A stretch of DNA of 59,134 nucleotides from assembly GCA_016789905.1 (NCBI GenBank), contig JAEUQC010000105.1:1-59134 (forward strand), given 5' to 3'. The DNA comes from Bryobacterales bacterium. Lineage in GTDB: Bacteria > Acidobacteriota > Terriglobia > Bryobacterales > Bryobacteraceae. This document shows positions 37,859-46,060 of this stretch, piece by piece. The notes below the pieces were generated by a model, which saw only the letters and a program-made list of their open reading frames with translations, was not told the DNA's origin and made no database searches. The translations under genes were made by a program, and so were the position numbers. Position 1 is the stretch's first letter. Every line of letters starts with the position of its first letter.

Positions 37859-39231
37859 TCCGCGCCACGCTCCTTCTTTGCGCCCTCGCCGCCTCCGCTC
37901 AGGATTGGAAAGCTGTCGAAGAGGAGACCATGCGTCACTTCCAGACGCTCGTCCGTTTCGACACCAGTGACCCGCCCGGCAAGGAACTGCCAGCCGCCGA
38001 ATACCTGAAGAAGGTGCTCGAAGCCGAGGGCATCGAGGTCAAAACCTTCGCCGTCAACAAGGATCGGCCCAACATCGTCGCCCGCCTGAAAGGCACCGGC
38101 AAAAAGCGCCCGCTGCTCATCATGGGCCACACCGATACCGTCAACGTCGATCCGAAGAAATGGACCCATCCGCCCTACGGCGCCGTCCGCGACGGCGGCT
38201 ACGTCTACGGCCGCGGCACACTCGACGACAAAGACAATGTCGTCGCCGCCCTCATGAGCATCCTGTTGCTCAAGCGTTCCGGCCAGCCGGTCGATCGCGA
38301 TGTGATCTTTCTCGCCGAATCCGGCGAAGAAGGTCACACCCGCGTCGGCATCCAGTTCATGGTGGGCGCGCACTTCAACGAAATCGAAGCCGAATACTGC
38401 ATCGCCGAAGGCTGGGGCGGCCTCCGTCAGAACGGCCAACTGAAATACGTTGGCGTCGCCACGACGGAGAAGATCCCCTATCGCGCCACGCTCATCTCCC
38501 GAGGCCCGGCCGGCCACGGGTCCAAGCCGTTGCTCACCAACTCTCTCGTCCACCTCTCCGCCGCCATCTCGAAGGTGGCAAACTACCGTCCCCCATTGCG
38601 CATGAACGACACCACGCGCGCCTATTTCGAACGCCTCGCAACCGTCTCTGCTCCGGAAGACGCCGCCCGCTACAACGCCCTTTTCGACCCCGCTCGCACC
38701 GCCCAGGTCCAGGACTATCTGCAAGCTAACGAGCCCGGCCACTACTCCATGCTCCGCACCTCCATCTCCCCCACCATCGTCCAGGGCGGCATTCGCAACA
38801 ACGTCATTCCGTCGGAATCCCAGGCCGCGCTCGATATCCGCCTTGCCCCCGGCGAAGACGGTCCTCAATTCCTGCAAACCCTGCGCGACCTCATCAACGA
38901 TCCGCAAGTGGAACTAGTGCGCGCCGTGGCCGATATTCGCCCCGCCGGTCCGCCTTCACCGCTAAACAACGAAGCGTTCCGGGTCATCGAAGCCGCTGGC
39001 CGCGCGGTCTATCCCGGCGTCCCCACCATCCCCACCATGATGACCGGCGCCACCGACATGGCAAACCTTCGTGCCAAGGGCGTGCAGTGCTACGGCATCG
39101 GCCCCGCCGTCGACGATGAAGACACCGCCAAGGGTTTCGGCCCCCACAGCGACCAGGAGCGCATCCTCGAAGCGGAGCTCCACAAGTTCGTCAAGTACCA
39201 CTACGAAATAGTCAAAAACCTCGCCAACTAA
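37855..39231 (+). CDS. M20-family metallopeptidase (secreted)
   Basis: A 458-residue peptidase with a signal peptide (MIRATLLLCALAASAQ). The catalytic landmarks are MGHTDTVNVDPKKW (metal His), GRGTLDDKDN (bridging Asp), ESGEEG (base and ligand Glu), and a C-terminal His in FGPHSDQERI. The dimerisation/lid domain, inserted between, begins at ATTEKIPYRATLISRGPAGHGSKP. It resembles M20/ArgE/carboxypeptidase PM20D1-type enzymes; dipeptide or N-acyl-amino-acid hydrolysis is likely. Its start overlaps the preceding stop and a strong terminator follows its stop directly. Confidence 0.92.
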   Translation: MIRATLLLCALAASAQDWKAVEEETMRHFQTLVRFDTSDPPGKELPAAEYLKKVLEAEGIEVKTFAVNKDRPNIVARLKGTGKKRPLLIMGHTDTVNVDPKKWTHPPYGAVRDGGYVYGRGTLDDKDNVVAALMSILLLKRSGQPVDRDVIFLAESGEEGHTRVGIQFMVGAHFNEIEAEYCIAEGWGGLRQNGQLKYVGVATTEKIPYRATLISRGPAGHGSKPLLTNSLVHLSAAISKVANYRPPLRMNDTTRAYFERLATVSAPEDAARYNALFDPARTAQVQDYLQANEPGHYSMLRTSISPTIVQGGIRNNVIPSESQAALDIRLAPGEDGPQFLQTLRDLINDPQVELVRAVADIRPAGPPSPLNNEAFRVIEAAGRAVYPGVPTIPTMMTGATDMANLRAKGVQCYGIGPAVDDEDTAKGFGPHSDQERILEAELHKFVKYHYEIVKNLAN

Positions 39232-39257
39232 AAATTGGTGCCAGGCACCAATTTTTT
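39230..39257. terminator. Bidirectional intrinsic terminator (GGTGCC palindrome)
   Basis: AAAAATTGGTGCC and GGCACCAATTTTT are exact reverse complements separated by one base, and the right side continues in a T run. It overlaps the M20 stop codon and lies 12 nt before the convergent PpiC stop, so it can end transcription from both sides. Confidence 0.9.
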
Positions 39258-39268
39258 CGCGAACGCGC

Positions 39269-40300
39269 CTACTTCTTATCGCCCAATTGCGCCGTCGCCC
39301 GCGCCAGGTAATTCTCCACCACCGCCTCGTTACGGATCGCCTCCAGATACGCGCCGCGCAGCAGTTGATCCTTCCGGTTCAACAGCGTTTCCCGTATCGT
39401 CTGCTGCACGCGCGGGTCGTTCAACTCACGCTGCCCGGCCGGCTCGCGGCTCAATAGCTTCAAAATCCGGTAACCCTCGCCCGTCCGCAGTACGTTCGAA
39501 ACCTGCCCCGGCTTCATCTCCCCAATCATCTTCCGCAAATCCGCGCTCGCCTTCGTCAGCGCCGAATCGGCCACGAATCCCAGATCCCCCCCATTCGATG
39601 CCGATCCCGGATCCTCCGAATAATTCTGCGCCAGCATCGCGAAATCCTCACCATTCCGCAACCGCTGTTCGATATTCTGAATCTTCCGTCGCGCCTGATC
39701 GTCGTTCTGCGCCTTGTCGTTCTTCAAATTCCGGAACTCGGCTTCCGGATTCGGCGTCACCAGAATCTGCGCCAAATGCACCGTCGGCTCCGCCAGGTTG
39801 AAGCTCGGCCGGTTCGCTGCGTAGAAGTCCGCAATGTCCTTTTCCGTGATGTTGATCTTGGAAGTGATCTCTTTATTGATCACCTTCTCTATCGATAGCT
39901 TCTTCCGGATATCGGATTTCAGGTCCTCCGGCGTCATCTTTTTCGCCGTCAACTGCTTTTGAAACTCCTCTTGCGTGTACGGCGATTTCAACTTGTTAAA
40001 TTCCGCGTCCACGTCCGCTTCCGGCGCCAGCAGCCCCTGCTTTTCCGCCCGCTGCATCATGATCTCCTGGTCGATCATCGCGCGCAGCGTCTCCAGTTTG
40101 TTGATCTGCACCCCGTCATCGGCCGCCGCCGGCGATCCCGACTGCGGGAACTGTATGCTGTACTGCTTGTCCAAATCCGCGTTGGTAATGGACCTCCCGT
40201 TCACCGCCGCCGCCACATTGGCCGGCGGCGCCTTCTTGCATCCGGCCAGCAACGTCAGCACAGCAAGAGAAACGATGGATAGACTGCGGGAATTGAGCAT
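39269..40300 (-). CDS. PpiC/SurA-type peptidyl-prolyl isomerase lipoprotein
   Basis: A 343-residue periplasmic chaperone/isomerase. The N-terminal signal ends in a lipobox (LTLLAGC, Cys at about 21). A SurA-N-like helical part (VNGRSITNADLDKQY ... EIMMQRAEKQGLLAPEADVDAEFNKLK) and a parvulin domain (VHLAQILVTPNPEAEF ... MLAQNYSEDPGSASNGGDLGFVADSAL ... MKPGQVSNVLRTGEGYRILKLL) follow. It probably assists outer-membrane protein folding. The ATG at 40300 gives a normal-length signal and has TACAAT 18 nt upstream; an in-frame ATG at 40339 with GGAGG 8 nt before it is a real alternative. A strong terminator follows the stop. Confidence 0.88.
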   Translation of the reverse strand: MLNSRSLSIVSLAVLTLLAGCKKAPPANVAAAVNGRSITNADLDKQYSIQFPQSGSPAAADDGVQINKLETLRAMIDQEIMMQRAEKQGLLAPEADVDAEFNKLKSPYTQEEFQKQLTAKKMTPEDLKSDIRKKLSIEKVINKEITSKINITEKDIADFYAANRPSFNLAEPTVHLAQILVTPNPEAEFRNLKNDKAQNDDQARRKIQNIEQRLRNGEDFAMLAQNYSEDPGSASNGGDLGFVADSALTKASADLRKMIGEMKPGQVSNVLRTGEGYRILKLLSREPAGQRELNDPRVQQTIRETLLNRKDQLLRGAYLEAIRNEAVVENYLARATAQLGDKK

Positions 40301-40373
40301 GGAGGTTGGCAACCGTATATTGTAGCGCGGCTTGAACATCCGGTTTGCCTCCGCTCCTTACGCTATAGTGAAA

Positions 40374-40379
40374 TTGGAC
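40374..40379 (+). promoter_or_regulatory. Putative -10 element (TATAGT) for the small zinc-ribbon gene
   Basis: TATAGT ends 12 nt before the ATG at 40392, giving a predicted 5' UTR of about 5 nt. Confidence 0.4.
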
Positions 40380-40391
40380 CCCGGAATCATC

Positions 40392-40616
40392 ATGAAAAGA
40401 AAAAACACAGGCAAGGATCAAAACGTGATCGCCGACGAGATCCTCGAAAGCGCGCACCGCTCCGCCGGGGTCGCCGTCCCCAGGCGCAAGGAAAAGTGCG
40501 AAGTCTGCAATGCCGAAGTCGCCCCAAATTCCGCCGAACTGCTTTGCTGGGTCTGCCGCCGTCTGAAAATCAGCGCCTGGCGCGATTCCGACCTCCAAGC
40601 TGCCGCCCCCGAATAG
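40392..40616 (+). CDS. Small zinc-ribbon protein of unknown function
   Basis: A 74-residue protein with a basic start (MKRKNTGKDQNVIADEILES) and a four-Cys zinc ribbon, CEVCNAEVAPNSAELLCWVC (two C-x-x-C knuckles 13 residues apart). A short acidic tail follows. It is divergent from the PpiC gene and stands alone. A TATAGT hexamer upstream supports expression. The open frame extends to an ATG at 40332, but the Cys-containing protein begins more naturally at 40392. Such proteins may bind DNA or another protein. Confidence 0.55.
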   Translation: MKRKNTGKDQNVIADEILESAHRSAGVAVPRRKEKCEVCNAEVAPNSAELLCWVCRRLKISAWRDSDLQAAAPE

Positions 40617-41127
40617 TAAGCCCCAAGCCAGTTTCAGCATAATCGTCACCCGGCGCTCCGGCGGCGCCTCCTCTTCCACGCATTCCGCCCCGCCAGTTCG
40701 GAAAGGCTGGACGTCCCCCAAAGTGTTATGCGCCGGCGAAAGAACCACCACCAGGAACGGCCGTGTCGCCAAAATCGTTCGCGGCCCGTCCCGCGCGTCT
40801 CTGCTGGCGAACCTCTGCGCTCGCCTCGCCGCGCCCCCATACAATTGAGCGTTGGATTCATCGTTCCGCTTCGCAGGATTCGAACAGGTGCTCGCACGCC
40901 CACTCGCCAGAGCCGTCCGTGGCGGGTCCCGCCAATTGGCCTGCGAAGCCTTGCAATCAACGCTGGACAAGAAACACGCTGACAGCACCCTCCGGCCCGT
41001 CTCCCGCCTGATGCTCGCAGCCATCAACCTGGCCGAAACCGCCCCCGCGCTCCTTAGTAGAGCCCTCTGCCTGCAGCCCGCCATTTGGCCTGAAAGGGCC
41101 AGCGAGCCGCTTCGAAGTATCGGTGCG
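40617..41127. other. 510-bp region without a supportable gene
   Basis: Long GC-rich open frames run on both strands, as expected by chance, but none has a start signal or a recognisable domain. A short perfect palindrome, GGCGGG-T-CCCGCC, lies near 40921. A segment near 40875 contains a T-loop-like string, but it does not fold as a tRNA. It may be decayed coding sequence. Confidence 0.5.
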
Positions 41128-42009
41128 TTAGCGCACCGCCTCATACACCCACGCCGCCACTGCCAGATCCTCCAACCCCAGCCCGACGCTCTTAAAAACC
41201 GTGATCTCCTCCGGCGTCGCCCGCCCGCGCCCCTCTCGCAACTCCTCCACCCGGCCCCATCCCTCGTCGTCCAACGCCAACAACAAATCCCCCGCCTCCA
41301 TTCTCGCCTGTTCTATCGAATCCACTACAATCGCCGACGCCCGTTCCAGCAACTCCCCCGGTAACTCCCGCCGCCCCGGCGCGTTCGACCCCGCCGCGTT
41401 TATATGCGTTCCCTCCCGCACGCTCGCCGCCGAAAACAGCGGATCTTTCGCCGATGTGGCCGTCACCACTATCGACGCCGCGCCCACCGCCCCATCAGCC
41501 GATTCGGCCACCTCCGCCCCCATCTCCGCCGCGAACCGCTCTGCGTTCTCACGCTTCCGGCTCCACACCAATACCCGCGATACCTCTCGCACGGCGCGCA
41601 CCGCGTCCAGTTGTCCACGCGCTTGAAAGCCGCTCCCCAGCACCGCCACCACCGCCGGTCCCGGCCGCGCCCATCGCCGCGTCGCCAGTCCCGTCGCCGC
41701 CCCGGTCCGTATCTGTCCCAGCCAGTTGGCTTCCAACAGCGCTAGCGGCCGAGCCGTCACAGCGTCATAAAGCAAAAAATGAAACCACGCCCCATGTTTC
41801 AAATGCGTTGCGTACACTTTGGTGCCAAAGTACTTCTCGTTGTACCCGGCCAGCGCATGCAGCACCGCCCCCGTCGGCAGCACCATTCTCCGTCGAGGCT
41901 GGTTGTACGCCGTCCCCGCCCCCCACGCCGCAAACGCCTCGTCCAACAGCTCAATCGCCTTCCCCATCGGCAGATGTTCCCGCACCGCCGCTTCGTCTAT
42001 GTATATCAC
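41128..42009 (-). CDS. Ornithine cyclodeaminase/mu-crystallin family protein
   Basis: A 293-residue NAD(P)-dependent enzyme of the OCD/mu-crystallin family. The Rossmann motif is VVAVLGSGFQARGQLDAV, preceded by the substrate-side segment GTKVYATHLKHG and LLEANWLGQIRTGAATGLAT. The C-terminus is TVFKSVGLGLEDLAVAAWVYE, the family ending. Members deaminate ornithine, dehydrogenate alanine or lysine-like amino acids, or reduce cyclic imines; which one applies cannot be told. The GTG at 42009 overlaps the SGNH stop by 4 nt and has GAGGG upstream, so the longer open frame to 42579 is not used. Confidence 0.88.
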   Translation of the reverse strand: MIYIDEAAVREHLPMGKAIELLDEAFAAWGAGTAYNQPRRRMVLPTGAVLHALAGYNEKYFGTKVYATHLKHGAWFHFLLYDAVTARPLALLEANWLGQIRTGAATGLATRRWARPGPAVVAVLGSGFQARGQLDAVRAVREVSRVLVWSRKRENAERFAAEMGAEVAESADGAVGAASIVVTATSAKDPLFSAASVREGTHINAAGSNAPGRRELPGELLERASAIVVDSIEQARMEAGDLLLALDDEGWGRVEELREGRGRATPEEITVFKSVGLGLEDLAVAAWVYEAVR

Positions 42010-43148
42010 TGTTTCCCTCGTTGCAATGTCCAAGTCCCCGCCTGCCGCTGGTACGCTGACGGCGACTGCAACACCACGCGCCCTTGCAGTCCCTGCCCGT
42101 CGCCCCACGCCTCGTGCGTCTCCACCGTCATGAATAGCGGCTTCACCGTGAACCGCAAGCCGTCCCCGCTCACCCTGCATCGCTCCAATGGCAGCACCGT
42201 CTGCGTCGGCGGGTCCAGCGAAAACACTTGCCAGCTTCCGCTGCACGCCGCGCCGTCCACCGCCAACTGCAACGTTACATTCGCCCGCTTCCCGTAAACC
42301 CACGTCACGCCTTCCCACCGGCCCGCCCACTCCGCCGGCGTCCGCCGGGTAACGACGGCCGCCTCTCCCGCGAACTCCGGCCGCTCTCTCGGCTCCCTGG
42401 GCAGCGCCACTGCCGCCAGTGCCGCCTCCTGCAACCGCCGCGCCGTCTCCTCCCCCAACGCGACAATCCACCCGCGCTCCCCCCGCAATCGCGCCGTCGC
42501 ATTCTCCATCGGATACCCGGCAATCGCCGCCGCCGCGCCCTCGCACCCCGAACCCGCCAGCACCTCCACTGCCACACACGCCGCCAGGTACGTCCCCGCC
42601 GCCGATGGATGCGTCCCGTCCTCTTCATACAACTCCACCCCGGAAACACGCTGAAATGCCGCCCCCACCGGCAACACCTCCGCCCCCAGCTCCTTTGCAA
42701 TCGTTGCATACGCCCAGTCGATATGCGCCTGCTGCTCCCCGCGCCCCTTCCGCGCCCACGGACTGTACAACACAGTTCGCGCCCCCCGCGCCCGAATCTC
42801 GGCGTCCCAAATCCGTGCCCATGTAAAGAACCCCGCCGGATCATTCACCACTTGATCCCCATTAAACTGGCTCAGCCCTAGCGTGCTCTGCTCCTGCAAC
42901 ACCACCACGTCCCACCGCTCCCCCCGCAGCACCGCCAGCGCGTCCGTCTGCGTATACACTCCCTCCAGCGTCGCCCCGCCCCGCGTCACCGCCCGCGTCT
43001 CCACCGTCCTTCCCCGCGCCATCCCCGCCACCAGCCCCGCCAGGTTGTTGTAGTATGTGTAGCTATTCCCCAGGAACAGAATCCGCAGCGGCGGCTCCGC
43101 CCCGCGCACCGGCAGCCACAAACTCATCACCAGCGCCCATCGCCACAT
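42006..43148 (-). CDS. Secreted SGNH/GDSL-like hydrolase
   Basis: A 380-residue protein with a short signal peptide (MWRWALVMSLWLPVRG). Block I is ILFLGNSYTYYNN with the catalytic Ser. The block III-like region is VVLQEQSTLGLSQFNGDQV, and block V is DGTHPSAAGTYLAA with Asp and His. The C-terminal 130 residues form an extra beta domain of unknown role. SGNH enzymes deacylate polysaccharides or lipids. Translation is coupled to the downstream OCD-like gene by a GTGA overlap. A TATACT hexamer ends 6 nt upstream of the ATG. Confidence 0.85.
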   Translation of the reverse strand: MWRWALVMSLWLPVRGAEPPLRILFLGNSYTYYNNLAGLVAGMARGRTVETRAVTRGGATLEGVYTQTDALAVLRGERWDVVVLQEQSTLGLSQFNGDQVVNDPAGFFTWARIWDAEIRARGARTVLYSPWARKGRGEQQAHIDWAYATIAKELGAEVLPVGAAFQRVSGVELYEEDGTHPSAAGTYLAACVAVEVLAGSGCEGAAAAIAGYPMENATARLRGERGWIVALGEETARRLQEAALAAVALPREPRERPEFAGEAAVVTRRTPAEWAGRWEGVTWVYGKRANVTLQLAVDGAACSGSWQVFSLDPPTQTVLPLERCRVSGDGLRFTVKPLFMTVETHEAWGDGQGLQGRVVLQSPSAYQRQAGTWTLQRGKQ

Positions 43149-43154
43149 CCCCCG

Positions 43155-43160
43155 AGTATA
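43155..43160 (-). promoter_or_regulatory. Putative -10 element (TATACT) for the SGNH-OCD operon
   Basis: On the minus strand TATACT is separated from the ATG at 43148 by six bases (CGGGGG). Leaderless initiation is predicted. Confidence 0.5.
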
Positions 43161-43177
43161 CCCGCACCTTCCAAACA

Positions 43178-43210
43178 GCGGCGGGCTCCCGAAGCACGGG
43201 AGCCCGCCGC
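43178..43210 (-). terminator. Hairpin downstream of aceE
   Basis: GCGGCGGGCTCCCG and CGGGAGCCCGCCGC form a perfect 14-bp stem with a 5-nt loop (AAGCA), 25 nt after the aceE stop. Only a short T-containing tail follows on the minus strand, so termination may be incomplete. Confidence 0.65.
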
Positions 43211-43235
43211 CAAAACATCCAACTGCGAAATCGCG

Positions 43236-45908
43236 CTACGCCTTCGCCGGGTCCAGCCCCTCCGGGCTCATCCCGTATTCGGCAATCGCCGCCGCCGCCC
43301 GCGCCGCGTCGAACTTTCCGTCCCGCGCCAGCCGCGATAGCGTCGCGCAAACCACCGCCGCCGTGTCCACTTCGAAGTGCTTCCGCAAGTGCTGCCGGTT
43401 GTCGCTGCGGCCGAAGCCATCGGTACCAAGCGACGTCAACCGTCCCGGAACCCACGGCGCAATCTGATCGGGAACAATCTTCATGTAGTCGCTCGCCGCG
43501 ATAATCGGCAGCGAAGACCCATTCAGCATCCAATCCAGATACGAACGCCGCGGCTCTTCCGTCGGGTGCAGCCGGTTCCAGCGCTCCACTTCCAGGCAAT
43601 CCCGGCGCAGTTCGTTGTAGCTCGTCGCGCTGTACAGGTCCGCCGCCACGCCGTAGCGGTCGCGCAGAATCTCCTGCGCCCGCGCCACTTCGTTGAAAAT
43701 CGCGCCGCTGCCGAACAGCAACACCTGCGGCTCGCCGTTGTCGGCGCCCTTGTACTTGTAAAGCCCCTTCAAAATTCCGTCCGCCACGTCCCCAGGCATC
43801 GCCGGGTGTGCGTAGTCGTCGTTGCAAATCGTCAGGTAGTAGAACCGGTCTTCGTTCAGTTCGTACATCCGCTTGATGCCGTCCTGCACAATCACCGCGA
43901 TTTCATACGCAAACGCCGGGTCGTAGGAGTGGCACGTCGGAACGGTGCTCGAAAGCACCAGGCTGTGCCCGTCCTGGTGTTGCAGGCCTTCGCCGGAAAG
44001 GGTCGTCCGCCCCGCCGTCGCGCCCATCAGGAAACCCTTGCCGCGCGAATCGGCAAACGCCCAGGCCATGTCCCCCACCCGCTGGAACCCAAACATCGAG
44101 TAGTAGGTGAAGAACGGAATCATCGGCAGTCCGTAATTCGCGTACGCCGTCCCAGCCGCCGTGAACGAACCCATCGAGCCCGCTTCGGTTATCCCCTCTT
44201 CCAGAATCTGACCGTTCGTCGATTCGTGGTAGTACAGGAACATATCCGCGTCCACCGGTTTGTACAACTGCCCGTGCGCCGCGTAGATCCCCACTTGCCG
44301 GAACAGCGAGTCCATGCCGAACGTCCGCGCTTCGTCGGGAATGATCGGAACCACGTACTTGCCAATCTCCGGGTCTTTCAATAGCGTCGTCAATATGCGC
44401 ACGAACGCCATCGTCGTCGAAAGCTCACGCCCGCCGGACCCGGCCAGCGCGTCTTTGAAATTCGCCAGCGCCGGCGCATGAATCTGCACCTTCACTGGCG
44501 TCCGGCTCGGCATATACCCGCCCAGCTCTTTCCGCCGCGCATGCATGTAGGCCATCTCCGGCGAATCGTCCGAAGGCTTCAGAAACGCGCACTTCATCGC
44601 CTGTTCATCCGTAATCGGCACATTGAACCGGTTCCGGACATAGATCAATTGCGTCTCGTCCAGCTTCTTCTGCTGGTGCGTGAAGTTGCGCGCCTCGCCC
44701 GCGTCGCCCATGCCGAAGCCTTTAATGGTCTTGGCCAGAATCACCGTCGGCCGCCCATTGGCTTTCGTCGCCTTCAAATACGCGTTGTAGATCTTCTGCG
44801 GATCATGCCCGCCGCGCCGCAGTTGCCCCAACTCCTCGTCGCTGATGTCCTTCACCAGCTCCAGCAGCTCCGGGTACCGCCCGAAAAACTCCTGCCGGAT
44901 GTAGGCGCCGCCCTTGGCCTTGAAGTTCTGGAACTCACCGTCCACGCACTCTTCCATGCGCTTCACCAGCAGCCCCGTCGTATCCCGCGCCAACAGGTCG
45001 TCCCATTCCGATCCCCATAGCAGCTTGATCACATTCCAGCCCGCCCCGCGGAACAGCCCTTCCAGTTCCCGCACCACGCTGCCATTCCCGCGCACAGGCC
45101 CGTCCAGCCGCTGCAGGTTGCAGTTGATGATCCAAACCAGGTTGTCCAGCCGCTCGCTCGTCGCAATCCGGATCGCCCCATAGGATTCCGGCTCGTCCAT
45201 TTCGCCGTCACCCAAATACGCCCACACCTTCCGGTCCGTCTTCGCCAGCAGCGAACGGTTCTCCAGATACCGCATAAACCGCGCCTGATAAATGGAGTTA
45301 ATCGGCCCCAGTCCCATCGACACCGTCGGAAATTGCCAGAAGTCCGGCATCAGCCACGGGTGCGGATACGAACTCAACCCCGGATGCTCCCGCAACTCGT
45401 GCCGGAAATTCTCCAGGTGCTTCTCCGTCAGCCGCCCTTCCAGAAACGCCCGCGAATACTGCCCCGGCGATGCGTGCCCCTGAAAATACACCAGGTCGCC
45501 CGGCTCCCCGTCTATCGTCGCTCGGAAGAAATGGTTCTGCGCCACCTCCACCAGCGACGCCTGCGACGAAAACGTCGCGATATGTCCGCCAATCCCGGCG
45601 TCATATTTGTTCGCGCGAACCACCATCGCGATCGCGTTCCAGCGCACAATCGCCTTCAGCCGCGTCTCCATCGCCAGATCCCCCGGATAGGGAACCTCAT
45701 CGTCCTTCGGAATCGTGTTCACGTACGGCCCGATAGCCGTGAACGGCGTCTCCACGCCACTCACCCCGGCCTTTCGCATCATCGCTTCCAGTAGGAACTT
45801 CGCCCGGTCAGGTCCGGCTTGGTCTATGATCTGATCCAGCGCTTCCAGCCATTCGCCAGTTTCCTGCGGATCAAGATCTGCGTGGTTTTCAACCTTAAGT
45901 TTGAGCAT
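43236..45908 (-). CDS. aceE: Pyruvate dehydrogenase E1 component, homodimeric type
   Basis: An 890-residue thiamine-diphosphate enzyme that decarboxylates pyruvate and passes the acetyl group to E2. The size and sequence match the homodimeric AceE type (E. coli about 887). The ThDP/Mg motif is GDGEMDEPE (233-241) with NCNLQRLDGPVRGN shortly after. An N-terminal GGH segment (107-109) and the pyrimidine-domain segment MIPFFTYYSMFGFQRVGDMAWA are also present. I chose the ATG at 45908 because MLKLKVENHADLDPQETGEW is the normal N-terminus; the frame is open to 46001. No E2 or E3 gene is adjacent. Terminators lie on both sides, so it appears to be a single-gene unit. Confidence 0.96.
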   Translation of the reverse strand: MLKLKVENHADLDPQETGEWLEALDQIIDQAGPDRAKFLLEAMMRKAGVSGVETPFTAIGPYVNTIPKDDEVPYPGDLAMETRLKAIVRWNAIAMVVRANKYDAGIGGHIATFSSQASLVEVAQNHFFRATIDGEPGDLVYFQGHASPGQYSRAFLEGRLTEKHLENFRHELREHPGLSSYPHPWLMPDFWQFPTVSMGLGPINSIYQARFMRYLENRSLLAKTDRKVWAYLGDGEMDEPESYGAIRIATSERLDNLVWIINCNLQRLDGPVRGNGSVVRELEGLFRGAGWNVIKLLWGSEWDDLLARDTTGLLVKRMEECVDGEFQNFKAKGGAYIRQEFFGRYPELLELVKDISDEELGQLRRGGHDPQKIYNAYLKATKANGRPTVILAKTIKGFGMGDAGEARNFTHQQKKLDETQLIYVRNRFNVPITDEQAMKCAFLKPSDDSPEMAYMHARRKELGGYMPSRTPVKVQIHAPALANFKDALAGSGGRELSTTMAFVRILTTLLKDPEIGKYVVPIIPDEARTFGMDSLFRQVGIYAAHGQLYKPVDADMFLYYHESTNGQILEEGITEAGSMGSFTAAGTAYANYGLPMIPFFTYYSMFGFQRVGDMAWAFADSRGKGFLMGATAGRTTLSGEGLQHQDGHSLVLSSTVPTCHSYDPAFAYEIAVIVQDGIKRMYELNEDRFYYLTICNDDYAHPAMPGDVADGILKGLYKYKGADNGEPQVLLFGSGAIFNEVARAQEILRDRYGVAADLYSATSYNELRRDCLEVERWNRLHPTEEPRRSYLDWMLNGSSLPIIAASDYMKIVPDQIAPWVPGRLTSLGTDGFGRSDNRQHLRKHFEVDTAAVVCATLSRLARDGKFDAARAAAAIAEYGMSPEGLDPAKA

Positions 45909-46001
45909 TGTTTGCGGATATGTTTGGCCCCGCCCGGTCAGGCGAGAGTGTTTTGGTGCGTACTCCCATATTCTACTATTCCAAGGGCCATCTTCGGGCA
46001 T

Positions 46002-46047
46002 AAAAACGTTAAGCCCTGCGCACTTCTGCGCAGGGCTAAGCGTTTTT
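46002..46047. terminator. Bidirectional terminator between tonB and aceE
   Basis: An exact 11-bp stem, AGCCCTGCGCA/TGCGCAGGGCT with loop CTTC (46012-46037), is flanked by AAAAACG on the left and CGTTTTT on the right, which also pair. On the minus strand it follows the tonB stop and precedes aceE. Confidence 0.85.
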
Positions 46048-46060
46048 GCGGGAGGGATTA

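Noticed and set aside
40860..40980. A string resembling a tRNA T-loop (GGATTCGAAC) and a nearby GGCGGG-T-CCCGCC palindrome
   Set aside because: No anticodon or acceptor stem can be formed around it, and a single short palindrome is not evidence for an element.
41128..42579. 483-codon minus-strand frame as one long protein
   Set aside because: The upstream third overlaps the SGNH gene in another frame and has no family match. The OCD domain starts at the GTG at 42009.
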